Shown: piece after piece, positions 45,288 to 57,337 of the stretch
Layout of the letters: each line of letters starts with the position of its first letter
Numbering within the stretch: position 1 is the first letter of the stretch
NCBI GenBank assembly: GCA_029379385.1
Contig: CM055611.1
Coordinates: 17,182,062-17,246,061, forward strand
Direction of reading: 5' to 3'
Source: Quillaja saponaria
Taxonomy: Eukaryota; Streptophyta; Magnoliopsida; Fabales; Quillajaceae
DNA: 64,000 bases
Program-made: the position numbers and the translations under genes
Notes under the pieces: generated by a model
Database searches by the model: none
Told to the model about the DNA's origin: nothing
Seen by the model: the letters and a program-made list of their open reading frames with translations, nothing else

Positions 45288-46231
45288 TAGGGGTGAGAAT
45301 TCGGTCGGGTCGGTCGGTTTTGGGACTTTTACGGACCGACCCAAGCAAGTTGATTCCTCGAAAATCCCAACCAAGAGACCACCTGAAATAATTGGTTTTT
45401 CAGGTTTTTCCAACCACCTGTCATTGCTCCAGTTGCAGTTAGTTTCGGTTGTTTTTTTAAATCAGTATACAATCATAAATCCAAGATGTTCACAGCCAAA
45501 TCCATCGTAGTTGGGTAACCAAATCTCAATTTTCAAATAATGAGAACCCTAGATTAGCCTAATGTTCTTGATTTGCTCTTGTTATTCTTTTTTTCTTCAA
45601 TTAAGATGTGGTTTCATCATGATCTAGTTGGATTTGATGTGTAGAGGCTAAAGGAGAAATACGGTTATGATAATGGCTTAAATCTCAAAACAACAAAGTA
45701 AAAACACCAAATATTACCTTTCACTACATTAATCACTTCATGACTCTGAAAATTAAAAGAGAAGGAATGATGGATTGTGAAAGATGAAGAAATAAGGTAG
45801 CAACCATGGAGAGGCAGAGAAGAAAGAAAAACTGGTTGCTACATATGAAGAGGCAGAGAAGAGAGAAAATAGTTGTTTTACTTGCTTACCCTCAATTTGT
45901 TTGAATGGGTCAGTATTTTGGGATTTTGGGTTACAGGCTGTCTTTGGTGAATGTTATTTCGTGTGTGAGGGTGTAAAATGTGGCATAATTTAACCAATAA
46001 TATTGTGCCACTTGTAAAAAAAAAATATTTAAAAATATATGTAATTATTTTGGTCAGTCGGTTATTCGAAAATTCAAAATATACTCACCCACAAAACCGA
46101 CCTTGACCCAACAAAAATATAAAAATCACACCCGATTTTGAAATAGTCTATTTCGGTTTGGGTCAGTTGTGGGTCATTTCAGTCAGGTTTAGGTCGGGAA
46201 TTCGATTTTTCGAGTTATGTGCTCACCTCTA
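45288..46231. mobile_element. 944-bp non-autonomous hAT element
   Basis: Tips 'TAGGGGTGAG' and 'CTCACCTCTA', flanked by a perfect 8-bp duplication ATTAGATT at 45280-45287 and 46232-46239. The subterminal regions are inverted and rich in 'cggtcgggtcgg'-type motifs. There is no transposase; the open frames at 45156-45510 fall within the subterminal repeats and are not genes. Confidence 0.85.
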
Positions 46232-46249
46232 ATTAGATTAGGCCTTATG

Positions 46250-47320
46250 GTCATGGGGAAGAAATACTTAGGCCCTCGTCAAACTTGTTTTGATAATGTT
46301 ACTGTGACTTTCATATTGACAAAAGTCATAAAAGATAATTGAGAATTTTTATTTTATTTTATTTGGAGGGAAGATAAAAAATTTAGTGAAAAAAAATATT
46401 GTTTTGGAGGGAAGGGAAAGTAGAAAGTAAGAAGAAATATCAAAAATTTTATTTTGGAGAGAACTTAAATGATTTATAAATTAATATAGAATATGTTTGA
46501 GATTTTCAAAAATTAATAAAGTTATTATTGTATTTTTAATATTAAAAGGTACAAATAACTTTTAAAAATATAAAAAAAATATCATTGAAAAATTAACCAA
46601 ATAATTTTAGTTGCTGTACTTTTTTAAGTAACATCATATTCTCAAAATGCATTACTAAATTCACTCTTAGTGTACATACACTTGTGGGTCCAACTTCCTT
46701 TTGTACTAACTTGTTTCTGGCGGTTGATTTGGATCGGGATGATCAGACAGTGCACATTGGAGTTGGCTTTGGGATTGATAGCATGTAGATAAGTATCTGT
46801 TGTTTTGTGTTTAGATTTAAGCATTCAGATTAGATATTTGTAGCATATACTCAAATTGGTGGAGATTGGTAGTGATTATATTTGTCATAAAAAATAATTT
46901 TTCTTTACAAAAAAAAGAAAAAGAAAAAAAGAAGAAGAAAAGAAACGAAAAAACAATTGTTATAGTAGCTGACTTTTTGTATTTAATTTTGAATTCATAT
47001 ATGAATTTATAATTAAAATAATTGCAATTTAATTTAAATTTAGGTCATATGTTTTTTGTTGAATATATTTTTTATCAAACAGAAATATGATTGGTTAAGG
47101 TGTTTATAAATTATTCTGAATGCTATATAAAGAAAATATTTTAATGAAAAATAATAAATAAATTATATATTTATTTATAATTGAGTGGGAGCTCAAGTAA
47201 AGATTGAAAAGAGAAGAGATTTTGAATATGGAAGGGTCTCGTAGGTTCTTTTTCTCTGCTGTGCTTTCTCAAATGCCATCATTTTTTTGAGATTCATTCT
47301 CTCTTTCCCTCTAGTGGACC
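46250..47320. other. A+T-rich spacer
   Basis: A purine-rich 'aaaaaaagaaaaagaaaaaa' run near 46911-46930, otherwise A+T-rich sequence without genes or element ends. Confidence 0.45.
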
Positions 47321-47329
47321 ATCCAACCG

Positions 47330-47510
47330 TCAGTTTACTTCTGATTGAGCTTTGAGAATTTCAAAAATCCAACCGTTATGTCTTCCGATTCGTTGCCACT
47401 CTTCTATAAATATCCATAGAACACAAAATTCTCCAATAAAACACAGAGAAACACATTTCCAGAATTCAAAATGAGAGGTGACAATGGCGATGAGAGATCG
47501 GCAGCCATAG
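47330..47510 (+). other. Promoter, 5' UTR and first exon of gene C, copy C2
   Basis: TATA at about 47404-47412 ('tataaatatcc'), ATG at 47471, a 40-nt open exon 'MRGDNGDERSAAI' and donor 'ATAG|GTAAC' at 47511. Length, frame and phase equal C1, although the protein residues differ at several sites. The shorter frame from the internal ATG, open in C1, meets a stop here, which favours the upstream start. Confidence 0.5.
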
Positions 47511-50500
47511 GTAACTCTTTCATGCTTTAGCCCTATATTCGTTCTTTGTTTCAGTTTTTCCTTTGGTTTTTGTACTCTCCTCGATTGCTAATTGTGGGTT
47601 TGTCAATTCGATCAGCTTGCCTTCCGTGTCAAATTATTTAATCTCCTTCATTACTGGACCTTTTTGTTTCTCTCAGATTTCAACGACTCTAAATGGATCG
47701 GCTTTTTGATTTTGTTCATTTTTGTATTCTCCGCCCAATTTCTTTTTGTTCTGTTAATTAGGTTTTTTCACTCTACGAATCTTTCTTTTTATCTTCTTCT
47801 TTTTTTTTTTTTTTATCTGTATATTGCTTTGGACCTTTGATTTTGATTTCTTTTGGAAGAATGTGTGGATCTGCAACAAATAAACGGCCTTTGATGCATT
47901 CATTTGTTCATGGTTGCCTGGAGCGGAGCTTCAGTAGAATGAAAATCAGGGTTATTAATTATAAATGCTTAAGCCAAGATGTGGAACTTGAGACGAGTGA
48001 AAATGGTATTATGAATACTCAAGTTACCCAGCTACACAGCCTGACATAAGTTATAAAAATTAAAAAGAAAAATCAGGGTTGTCTTGCAATAAATAGAAAG
48101 TTCGATAAATTGTAGCTTGGATCTTTTATGTTCATCTATGAAAAGAATAAATCAGAAAAGTTTTGTGGTCTATTAGTGATCTAAGTTGGATTATTTGATA
48201 TTTAACATGAACTATAGATTCTACATGCTCAGACAGATAGTAGAAACAAGACAATCACTTGATTATTGTCAATGGCACCTAGTGATTTGGTTTGTCGATG
48301 TTTCATGTTATAACTATTGTTAGAGAGGCTGAATTGCTGCAGTTGGTGATAAAACTGAGGTTTAAGATCACAAATAAGTTCTTTGATACAAATAAAAGTG
48401 CTGATGTCTTTTGCTAGACAGAAAAAGTCAATGCATAATTTGTTGGAGAGATTGAAGTTTGCTGTAGTTGGTGTTTAAAACTGAGGTATACAATAGAAAA
48501 AGAAGGCATTTGATACCATACAAATAAAAGTGATGACGAATTTTAGAAAGAAATAATTGTGAGGAGAATATGGTAAGTGTAGATGAAAATGAGATATTAT
48601 TCAAATGTGGCTAATGGAGTTTGAAAGAATTGCACTTGATGTTTATAATTATTCCATAATTTGATAGAAGGTTTAGGATAAAAAATAAAGCCTTTGATAC
48701 AAATAACAGTGGTGAGAACTTTTGGTAGAAAGAAAACATTGTTTTATAATTTGTTGCATATGCTAAGGACTTCTGGTAGAAAGAAAATATGGTAACTTAA
48801 CTTAAGGTAAAAATGAGATATTATACAAACAAAAGTGCCTGTCTTTAGCCACAATTGTGAAAATGAGATATTACCCGAATGTTGCAAAAGGAGTTTGGTC
48901 TTGCACTTGATGTTTTATGCATATCTTGATAATTATTGCTTTTGCATTTCAAATCAAGTTCTGAGTTTTATGACTGGTGTATGGACTTCTGGTAGAAAGA
49001 AAATATGGTAACTTAACTTAAGGTAAAAATGAGATATTATACAAACAAAAGTGCTGTCTTTAGCCACCATTGTGAAAATGAGATATTACCCGAATGTTGC
49101 AAAAGGAGTTTGGTCTTGCACTTGATGTTTTATGCATATCTTGATAATTATTGCTTTTGCATTTCAAATCAAGTTCTGAGTTTTATGAATGGTGTATGTA
49201 AAAGGAACCATTGTAAATTAGCGGCTTAGTCGTTTAATCACAGAAAGTGGTCAAGTTTAATGTGATAGTTCATAACACAATTATTTATGCATGCATCAAA
49301 ATGATGAGTAAAACATCCACAATGATTAATGCCATGGGAGTAAACTTCTATACTAATAAATAAATTGTTCTATAAGAATATGAAACTAAATGTTGTCAGT
49401 TTGACTACATTTAGTTGATATACGTGTATCAACTACATCAGAGGTTGTTATGTTAAACTTCATTGGAATGTGGTATTTAACATGAACTATAGATGCTACA
49501 TGCTTACATAGATAGTAAATAGATTTGTAGTTTGTACTCTAGAAACAAGATAATTACTACGTAGTTATCAATTGAACCTAGACATTTGGTTTATCAGTGT
49601 TTCGTGATTGTAAAGAAATATCTTTATATGTATATGAGCATAGGTGGGGATGCTGATTTGGATGTCATGCCAAACACTACTAGAAAATAGAAAAATACTT
49701 ATGTTTCTTTCTTTAATCAGGCATTCAGGCATGCATCTGTTATTCATGGTTGCCTGGATATGTGGGGCTTGAGTAGAGTGGTAGTCAAGTATCATAAAAG
49801 GTGATGATAAGCTTGAAAGAATTGCACTTCACGTTTACAACTATTGCATAATTTGTTGGGAATGCTGAAATTTGTTGCAATTGGTGATAGAACTGAGGTT
49901 TAAGATTGACAAAATCTATGAATAATTGTGCATAAATTTTTAGTAGAAAGAAAAACATATATGCACATTTTATTGGATGCTGAAATTTTTTGCAGTTTGT
50001 GATAGGTTTAAGATTGAAAACAAGTATTTAACCATAATTATGAAAATGAGATACTATCCAAATGTTGCGAATGGAGTGTGGAAGAAATGCACTTAATGGT
50101 TTTATGCATATCCTGATGATTGCTTTTGCGTTTCAAATGAAGTAACTTCTAAGTTTTAAGAATGGCTTATGTCAAAGGAACCATATTAAATTAGCTGCTT
50201 AGTCACTTGATGATGGAATGATGTTTAGTCCAACGTGATAGTTTTTTATAACACAATTATACATGGCAAAACTACTATATTTTAATTGAATTTGTCTTTG
50301 GGAATATGAAACCAAATGTTGCCAGTCTGATTGCATTGTTGATTGATACACTTTTTAGTTTGAGGTAGTAAGTAAGCATGAACATAAAAGGTAGTACTCT
50401 AATGTTTGCACTGGAAAGGCTTAGCAGATTTGTCTTGTGGAAAAGCTATTTGTATAGTTAAGTTTTTACAACTTGCATAATCAAAATATATTGATATGGG

Positions 50501-50930
50501 CATGGTGTACATTACTATAATGTGCAAAGTTGGGATAGATGAACAACCTCAATTCTGATAAGTGATAACTTGTTAGAGGCTTTTTCAACAAACAATGGTT
50601 GTAATCAAATGTCAAGAGATAATGCTGGAGTCCTTATGGGAATCAGAAGTTTCTTCTATAGATATTGTTCCTAAAAAATGACCTCTGTTTTTCTAGTTTA
50701 AAATAAGTCTATAGTTGTATTATCAGACTGTTATAATTTCTGAGAGATAACAATGTGAGGTGATGATGACACAAAAATGACAATAGCTATAGAAACAGAG
50801 AGCATGCAACTTTTGTGAGAGTGGTTCAGGTAACAATTTGGTTTTCTTGTTTGCCCTTATAACACCATAATTATTATATTTGTTTTGTGTAATTGAAATG
50901 CATCTTAATGGCAAAAAATCAAAAGATATA
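47511..50930 (+). repeat. Intron-like, repeat-rich stretch after exon C2
   Basis: Co-linear with 4737-8600. Carries the degenerate repeat family between about 48300 and 50100. No coding exon could be supported. Confidence 0.55.
48767..49197 (+). repeat. Recent tandem duplication, period 216 bp
   Basis: Units 48767-48982 and 48983-49197 differ at only a few positions (for example 'tgcctgtc' against 'tgctgtc', 'gactgg' against 'gaatgg'). Absent from the parallel region near 6.5 kb. Confidence 0.85.
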
Positions 50931-52499
50931 CATCTTCACTGATCTACTCTGATACAATATTCTTCACAGGTAATCCGTTTTCTTCTCTCATAAAATTGTT
51001 TTTCAGTGCTTCTAGTGTCTCATGAACTGATAGATAAAACAATTGAAAGAGTTCTGGATACAAGCAAAGTAAAGCTCTCACAAGGTCAGCAATAAGAGAC
51101 AACTTTTTTTGAAAATAGCAAGGTAACTTGAATTTTTGATTCTTGAGTTTAAATTCGATCACTTGCAACAACATAAACATATAGAGGAACAGAAATTGCC
51201 TAGAGTAATGGTATGACTCTCAAATGACGTCATTTTTGATGGTTTTGTAGTGAAATTGGAGGAAAGGACTCAAAGTGGTGATGAGAAAGAAAATAAAGGA
51301 ATGTGGAGGAGATGGAAATTTCACTTCTTCAATACTTCCTCCCCTATCATCATATATCATATAACAATATAAACATAGTGAAGAGCATTGAATAGCAAAA
51401 GTGAAAAAGAAGGTCAAAATACAAACTAACAAATTAGACACAAAGGCAATCAACACCTATCACAACCAAATCATCTCAAATTCACCTCAATCATAAGCAA
51501 ATCACTTTCAACTACCCAACATTCCATTCAATCACCTCCAATTACATTTAAATTGGAAAAATTCTTCAATCGCCACAATTATCTCAAATTCTCAAACTTT
51601 TCTATCCTAGTCCTTTTTTTATAAATAGGTTCACGTAGGCAATAGAGGGGGCCAAAAAACTCAAGGCACAAAAGCTCTTAAAACTCTCTTGCTTTGCTCT
51701 CTCAACAACCATCCACAATGTTGTTTTGAAATAGATTCATCAATCTATCTAGGATCAAGCTACATAGCCTTCAGATCAAGTAAAGTTTTGAAGGAGATCA
51801 AATCAAAAGATTTTATTATTTTCTTGTAAAGAATATTAATTCAGAGATATTTTACAAATATAATATAATTGTTATTTTTATACATATTTTCTTGTCTGTT
51901 ATTTTTAGGCACGAATTTGTTGTTCACAAATTTCTGGCATGCCCGATAGGATTATTCTTCCTTTAATCTCTTTCTCTTCAAAAGTCTCTATATTAACACT
52001 ATTGGATCTTATGTCTGCCTTGAAGAACTAAGCCATAAAGGATAATGGTGTCTATGTTAAAGTTGTCATCTCCTTTGCCATTGATGATGCTTCCATCAAC
52101 AAGATCACATGCGGTGGACAGATCACACAAAAGAGATCAAAATCCATCAATTAATAACTTCTTCAGCGGGGAATTAAGCCAAAGTACAACCTTTTGTCAT
52201 TCTGGATCTCATTACTAGTTTACCACTAACAAGCAAACTACACCACTAGCTGGCCTCTTGAATCGAAGTTCTCTTCCCAACATTGGAGAATCATCTTTCT
52301 CAGAGAATTTCAATTATCTAGGGCCAACATTCAATTCTATAAGATGGCATCTCATGTTTCTACCATCTCTGAATCATTGCATGCAATTTTGAATAAAAAG
52401 TTTATGTCTTCCATAATGTATTCATTCTTTCACGTTGATTTCATTCTTGTCATTGTGATTGAAGCTTCAACTGTAGAAGACAAGTGCTGGAATTAGAGA

Positions 52500-53420
52500 A
52501 GAAATCTCACTTCTTACCAAAATCATTAAAGACAAAGATTTCGAAATTGCTAAACTCATGAACAAGTTGACAAAGCAAAATAGTGTCGAGTCAAGTCAAC
52601 AACCAACTTGCCTTCTTAGTTTGACTTCAAATAAAGTTGTTATGGATAAAGGGAAAATGGAGGAAGAACATGAAGCTTCTCAGCAATTTCATTTTTCCAA
52701 CTCCATTGCATCATTCTCAATATGTAGGACATTGCCACTAATACTATTAGAGCATAATACGGATGATGTTTGCAAAATTCACTCTGTACTCAAAGCCATA
52801 CACGAAGCGGATTAACAACATAAAAATGCCTCTTGGATATCAACCTCCACAGTTCAACTAGTTTGATGGAAAGGGCAACCCAAATAACATGTTGCTTATT
52901 TCATTGAGACTTGTAAAAATACTGGGACTTAGAATCTTCTTGTCAAGCAATTTATTTGATCCATTAGAGGAACAACGTTTGATTAGTACACTAAGTTAGA
53001 AGCTGAGTCAATTGACAGTTGGGTGCAACTTGAAAAAGATTTTCTCAATCAATTTTACTCTACTCGACATACAGTCACCTTGATGTAGCTCACTAACACC
53101 AAACAATGGAAAGATAAGCCTGTCATTCACTACATCAACCGGTGGAGAGCATTAAGCTTAGATTGTAAAGAGTGAGTATTAGAAATCTATGCTATTGAAA
53201 TGTGCACTCTAGGCATGCACTGGGAGCTTTTATACATCCTTAAAAGATTCAAGCCTCAAACATTTAAAAAGCTTGCAACCTGAGCAACTTAAGCTTAGCG
53301 AGCCATGAAAATTACGAATCTCCTGTATTTCGATCAATGAAACAAGTGGAAGGTTGTAGAGAAAGCGGAAGCAAATGAAGGGACAATGAAACAAGTTTGT
53401 TGTTTCCCATAACTTGAAAA
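52500..53420 (+). pseudogene. Decayed gag of the LTR element
   Basis: A coiled-coil-like start 'DKDFEIAKLMNKLTKQNSVE' is followed by the gag core. The piece 'PLGYQPPQFN', stop, 'FDGKGNPNN' fits the start of the plant gypsy gag domain, and later pieces 'IEMCTLGMHWELLYILKRFK' fit its end. Several stops and shifts lie between (for example the TAG at about 52859). Confidence 0.65.
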
Positions 53421-53444
53421 AATTGTTGACTTAAAGATGACCAA

Positions 53445-53670
53445 TACTCACTGATATGAGTTCAAATTATCAATCGTTCTAGAAAAAATAAAGGAACATG
53501 AATACTTATTAATGAGTTTAAAATATCAATTGTTCTTAAAAAAAGGAACACTCGTATTCTTTGATATGAGTTTAAACTATCAATGGTTTCACAAAAAAAA
53601 AAAAAAACACTCATACTCCTTGATACAAGTTTAAATTATCAAAAGTTCCCAAAAAAAAGAAACACTCCTA
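53445..53670 (+). repeat. Short tandem repeat, about 57-bp units
   Basis: Four imperfect units with 'gatatgagtttaaa' and 'aaaggaacactc' landmarks, directly before the right LTR. Confidence 0.6.
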
Positions 53671-54094
53671 AAGGCACAAAAGGTCTTGAAACTCTCTTGC
53701 TTTTCTCTCTCAGACAATAGAGATTCAAGAAAGTCACAAATCTCTGCGATCAAGCCTAGTGCCTATAGAGATCACAAGACCTCGATCTACCAACAACCAT
53801 CCACAACATCGTCTTGAAAGAGATTCCTCAACTCTTCTAAGATCAAGCTACATAGCCTTCAGATCAAATAAAGTTTTCAACAAGATTGAATCAAAGAATT
53901 TTATTCTTTTCTTGGAAAGAATTTTATTCTTTTCTTGTAAAGAATATTAATTCAGAAATTGTACCATCTATTTTACAAATATAACATAATTATTATTTTT
54001 ATATATGATTTCTTGTTTGTTACTTTCAGGCACGAATTTGTTGTTCATAGCCTTACCTCTCTGAGCAAACACTAGTTGAATGGATCACTGGCAT

Positions 54095-54470
54095 TTTTCA
54101 ATTTTGATTTGTAGTTTCTGCAAGTTTCTATATCTGTTGTCCCTTAGGTGGGTTAGCAAAGAAGAAGAGTGGCTCGCTATTTGTGAATGTGAATCTTTGA
54201 ATTGTGGACTTTTACAAATATTGGCATAAACAATTCTGTCGTGTCTTATATAAAGTACAAAACGAGTGCACATATTTTTGGTTTTCCCCAAAAGGATATA
54301 ATCGAAATGAGCCCACATAGACCACGTGAAAAGTAGTAATATATCATTATCATTGACTCAATCAAATTTTACGTTGTTAGAGCCTTTGAGGCTTGTTCCT
54401 ACAAGAATATTCTACATTTATACGTCTAGGCATCTAACATTAGTCTAATCGTTGGAATTGGTGAATACAA
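54095..54470 (-). promoter_or_regulatory. Promoter of family A copy A5
   Basis: Aligns with the A3 promoter. A G-box-like CACGTG lies at about 54324-54329, where the other copies have 'caccgtgg'. Confidence 0.45.
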
Positions 54471-54479
54471 TCACTTTCT

Positions 54480-56510
54480 ACTTTATTCAATAACAATATA
54501 TATGTAATTGGGTACATAAAAAATTTATGAAATAAAATAAGAACGATCACCTTCCATCTTGTTAGCCAAAGAGATTCCTCCTTATGATGAAAAAATAAAT
54601 AAATAGAATGAATTTAATAATCACGGGCCATTCTTCAATGACTGAATATAAATGTTTATGGTGAGCAGGCAGGGCCTGTAGTAGCATTAGTAACTAGCCC
54701 ATGGTCTTCACTCGTAGTGTCTTATGGCCCATTAGTATTAGGCTAGAAAACCAACTTGGAGCAAAAAGAAAATAGTAGACCCCACAATGGGATCTACGTA
54801 TTCATTTTTTTGGGATTTTGATTCTCTTTTGTTTTTATTGGACTATAATTTAGTCATGTAGAAAAAGATAGACTGAAGCAAAATTTATTTTCAAAATTTG
54901 AATATATTTTTAAAGGAGATATAATTTCGAAAGGAATTGGTGTGTCTCTACTAGTGGAACATGCCTCATGTATAACATGAGAGGATCCAAATCCTCTTTT
55001 CTTATATTTGGAGATATCTGACAGAGATAGAGAAGTTGGGATGAGATTGATGTCTTAGCATACTATGTTTTGATTAATAATAATATTGATTATATATATC
55101 TATTGAGATTTTCAAATATTTGTTGAGCTTTATTTCAAAAAAAAATAAAATAAAATAAAGCATATTTGTCTTAAGATGAGCTCTATTAAAATGTTTTATT
55201 AAAGTGTGAAGTGACGTATAATGCTTATATTGGCTATGTTATTCCAAATTTGTTTATGTAACTGATTTGAAAAATAAAAATGAATTCTATTTTCTAAAAA
55301 ATAAAAGTTTCTCTCAATTTTTAGTTTTGAAATAAATACTATTTTCTTAAAATAATAATAATAATAAAAGTTTCTCTCATTTTTGTTGTATGCACTCATT
55401 ATAGTTTGAAATGAATTTATTTTTCTTTTTAAAAAAGAAGGACCTTTCATGTGTCTGATTTTATTATTTCTTTATTGGACATGTGCCAAATGAATGTACT
55501 GCAACATTTGTAAATAGGAAAGCAATGTGTATATCTCAGACAATAACATTTCCTTTTTCTAACTATAACATAGATATTATTCTGACCTACCACTTCCTTT
55601 TCCTAACAGTAACAGAAATATTATATCAGACATTGTTTGGTTTGGTATTTGAAATTCATAGATATTTTAATTAATAAAAAAATTAAATCCAAAAAAATTA
55701 GATATTCTACCTAAAGTGAGAAAAAAAAATCTAAAAACTCAACAATTTTCACCAAATTAAACTTAGGGGAAAAGAATGTACGTTAATACGAATTTGTGGT
55801 CAAAGTAGTTAGTTTTTCTCTGACAAATGGTTAGAACTTTATATGAATTTGAATTCTTTTGAGAGATCCACTAGAGATAAAAAATCGTTAAAAAAAATAA
55901 GATATTTCTTTTGTTCATTCCAAACGATCATAAAGAAATCGTTAATATATTGAAGATAATTATATATTGCAAAATACCTTCTCAAAACACACCATCTTGG
56001 TCAAATTGTTAGCACGAAGAAATTTAGTAATTGATGACTCAACACAATCAAATATTTCATAATCAATGTGGGACTTACTATGGTACAAGACAAAGTGGGA
56101 TGGTTTTTATTTATTTTTTGTTTTGAAATGAATAAAAAAATGACTTGTAATGCTCTCAATTTGAAAAGAACAATATTTGCAGAGGATCCACATTGTATAA
56201 AATTTTAAAGACCATAAAGAGTCTTTCTTACTGATAGATAGATATAAATAAAAAAAATTTACGAGTTTTTAAAAAGCATTTGTTAATGTTTTATAATAGA
56301 AATTTTGTAATATTTAATTGTAATTAATCATAATTTCAATATTATTTTTATAAAATTTTAATTTTTCATGAACTATATTTATTATATTTTCACAAATTCG
56401 TTATAGCACCGCTAAAAAGTTTATTAATAAGTAGTTGTTAGTATTGTGCAATATAAATTAAATTGATTAATAAAAAATTGTTAAAAAAAGAAAAAAAAAA
56501 AAAAAAAAAA
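54480..56510. other. A+T-rich spacer
   Basis: The 54660-54780 block repeats 14750-14850 and 44640-44770. The rest is A+T-rich without gene features. Poly-A tract at 56488-56510. Confidence 0.45.
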
Positions 56511-56519
56511 AACAACAAC

Positions 56520-57337
56520 AACAACAACGGCTGGTAGGCGCACGAGTGATCCCTAACTTTGTCTTGAATGAGTGTTAACTGAAATCGTGACAGTGGACAC
56601 GTGTTACAGAATGATCTCAACGCGAACTACGGAGATTTTGAGAGTCCGAAACGGGTGGCTGAAATTTACAATTGGCAAATTGTACTTTGAGCCATTGTAG
56701 CTTTACTATTTTATAAATTCCCAACATTTTATTTTAAATTTTAAACTAAGTCTTTTTTTTTTTTACTTGGTTGTCATATTTGCTTCTTCACAAATTACAT
56801 ATGAAAATTTCTACAAAAATAATAATAATAATAATAAATAAATAAAATCAATAATAAAATAAAGTTACATGATTTTCAAATTTATATAACAGAGACTTAG
56901 AAAATAATATATATTGCCGATATCTCTATAAAAGGCGGATAAAAGTGCACATTCATTGTATTAATTAGAATGAATTTATCTAGTGAGGTTTAAAAAGATA
57001 ATAATTCGAATTTGTAAATTTGACATAGAGGCAATTGTGAGACTTAATTGAAGTTAAAATATTTAATATTAATGTAGTAGAATTGAAAAATATAGGGAAC
57101 TATTGAAAAATTAGTTAGATTACAAGGACAAAAGATGTAAATTATCCTATATATGGATATGCCATCTCCTCACCCTGGATTCGGGGCTTCCTTTTTCTAT
57201 CTCAATCGACTGCTAGAAAGCAAAGAATCCAACATCCAACATTGGCCACCTGTGTGTATCTCAGGATTTAAGTTGCATTTGAGTTGCAGAAGACAGCAGC
57301 TCAGGTAGAAGACATAGTAAGAACAACATTTATTGCA
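56520..57337 (+). promoter_or_regulatory. Upstream region of pseudogene B4
   Basis: Homologous to the B1 upstream region. A TATA-like 'ctataaaagg' lies at about 56928-56937, some 400 bp before the ATG at 57338. The TTCTAGAA doublet of B1 is not seen here. Confidence 0.4.

Larger units (their letters stand above)
51440..54045 (+). mobile_element. Gag-only Ty3/gypsy-type LTR element
   Basis: Related LTR segments lie at about 51640-51936 and 53664-54045, sharing 'gatcaagctacatagccttc' and ending 'gcacgaatttgttgttca'. The left one is followed by 'ttctggcatgcccgatagga', a plausible primer-binding site. The interior codes only for decayed gag; protease and pol are absent. The right LTR has an extra block of about 80 bp, and its U3 part is replaced by short repeats (53445-53670). 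The element sits inside the intron of pseudogene A5, in the opposite orientation to A5. Confidence 0.7.
50944..54094 (-). pseudogene. Family A membrane protein, copy A5 (exon 1 intact, exon 2 broken)
   Basis: Exon 1 is intact at 54094-54057 ('MPVIHSTSVCSE', donor 'GAGAG|GTAAG'). The intron has been invaded by a gag-only LTR element (about 51440-54045). Exon 2, about 51338-50944, has 'IEEVKFPSPPHSFIFFL' and 'SPFLQFHYKTIK', then a one-base insertion in the 'ACTCTGGTA' region. A deletion then removes TM3 and its flanks. The family stop TAG has become AAG, so the end reads 'NGLPVKNIVSE' and stop. The acceptor is also altered. It cannot make the family protein. Confidence 0.75.

Noticed and set aside
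45156..45510. Overlapping open frames of 85 and 112 codons on both strands
   Set aside because: They fall in the subterminal G+C-richer repeats of the hAT element, which produce open frames on both strands.
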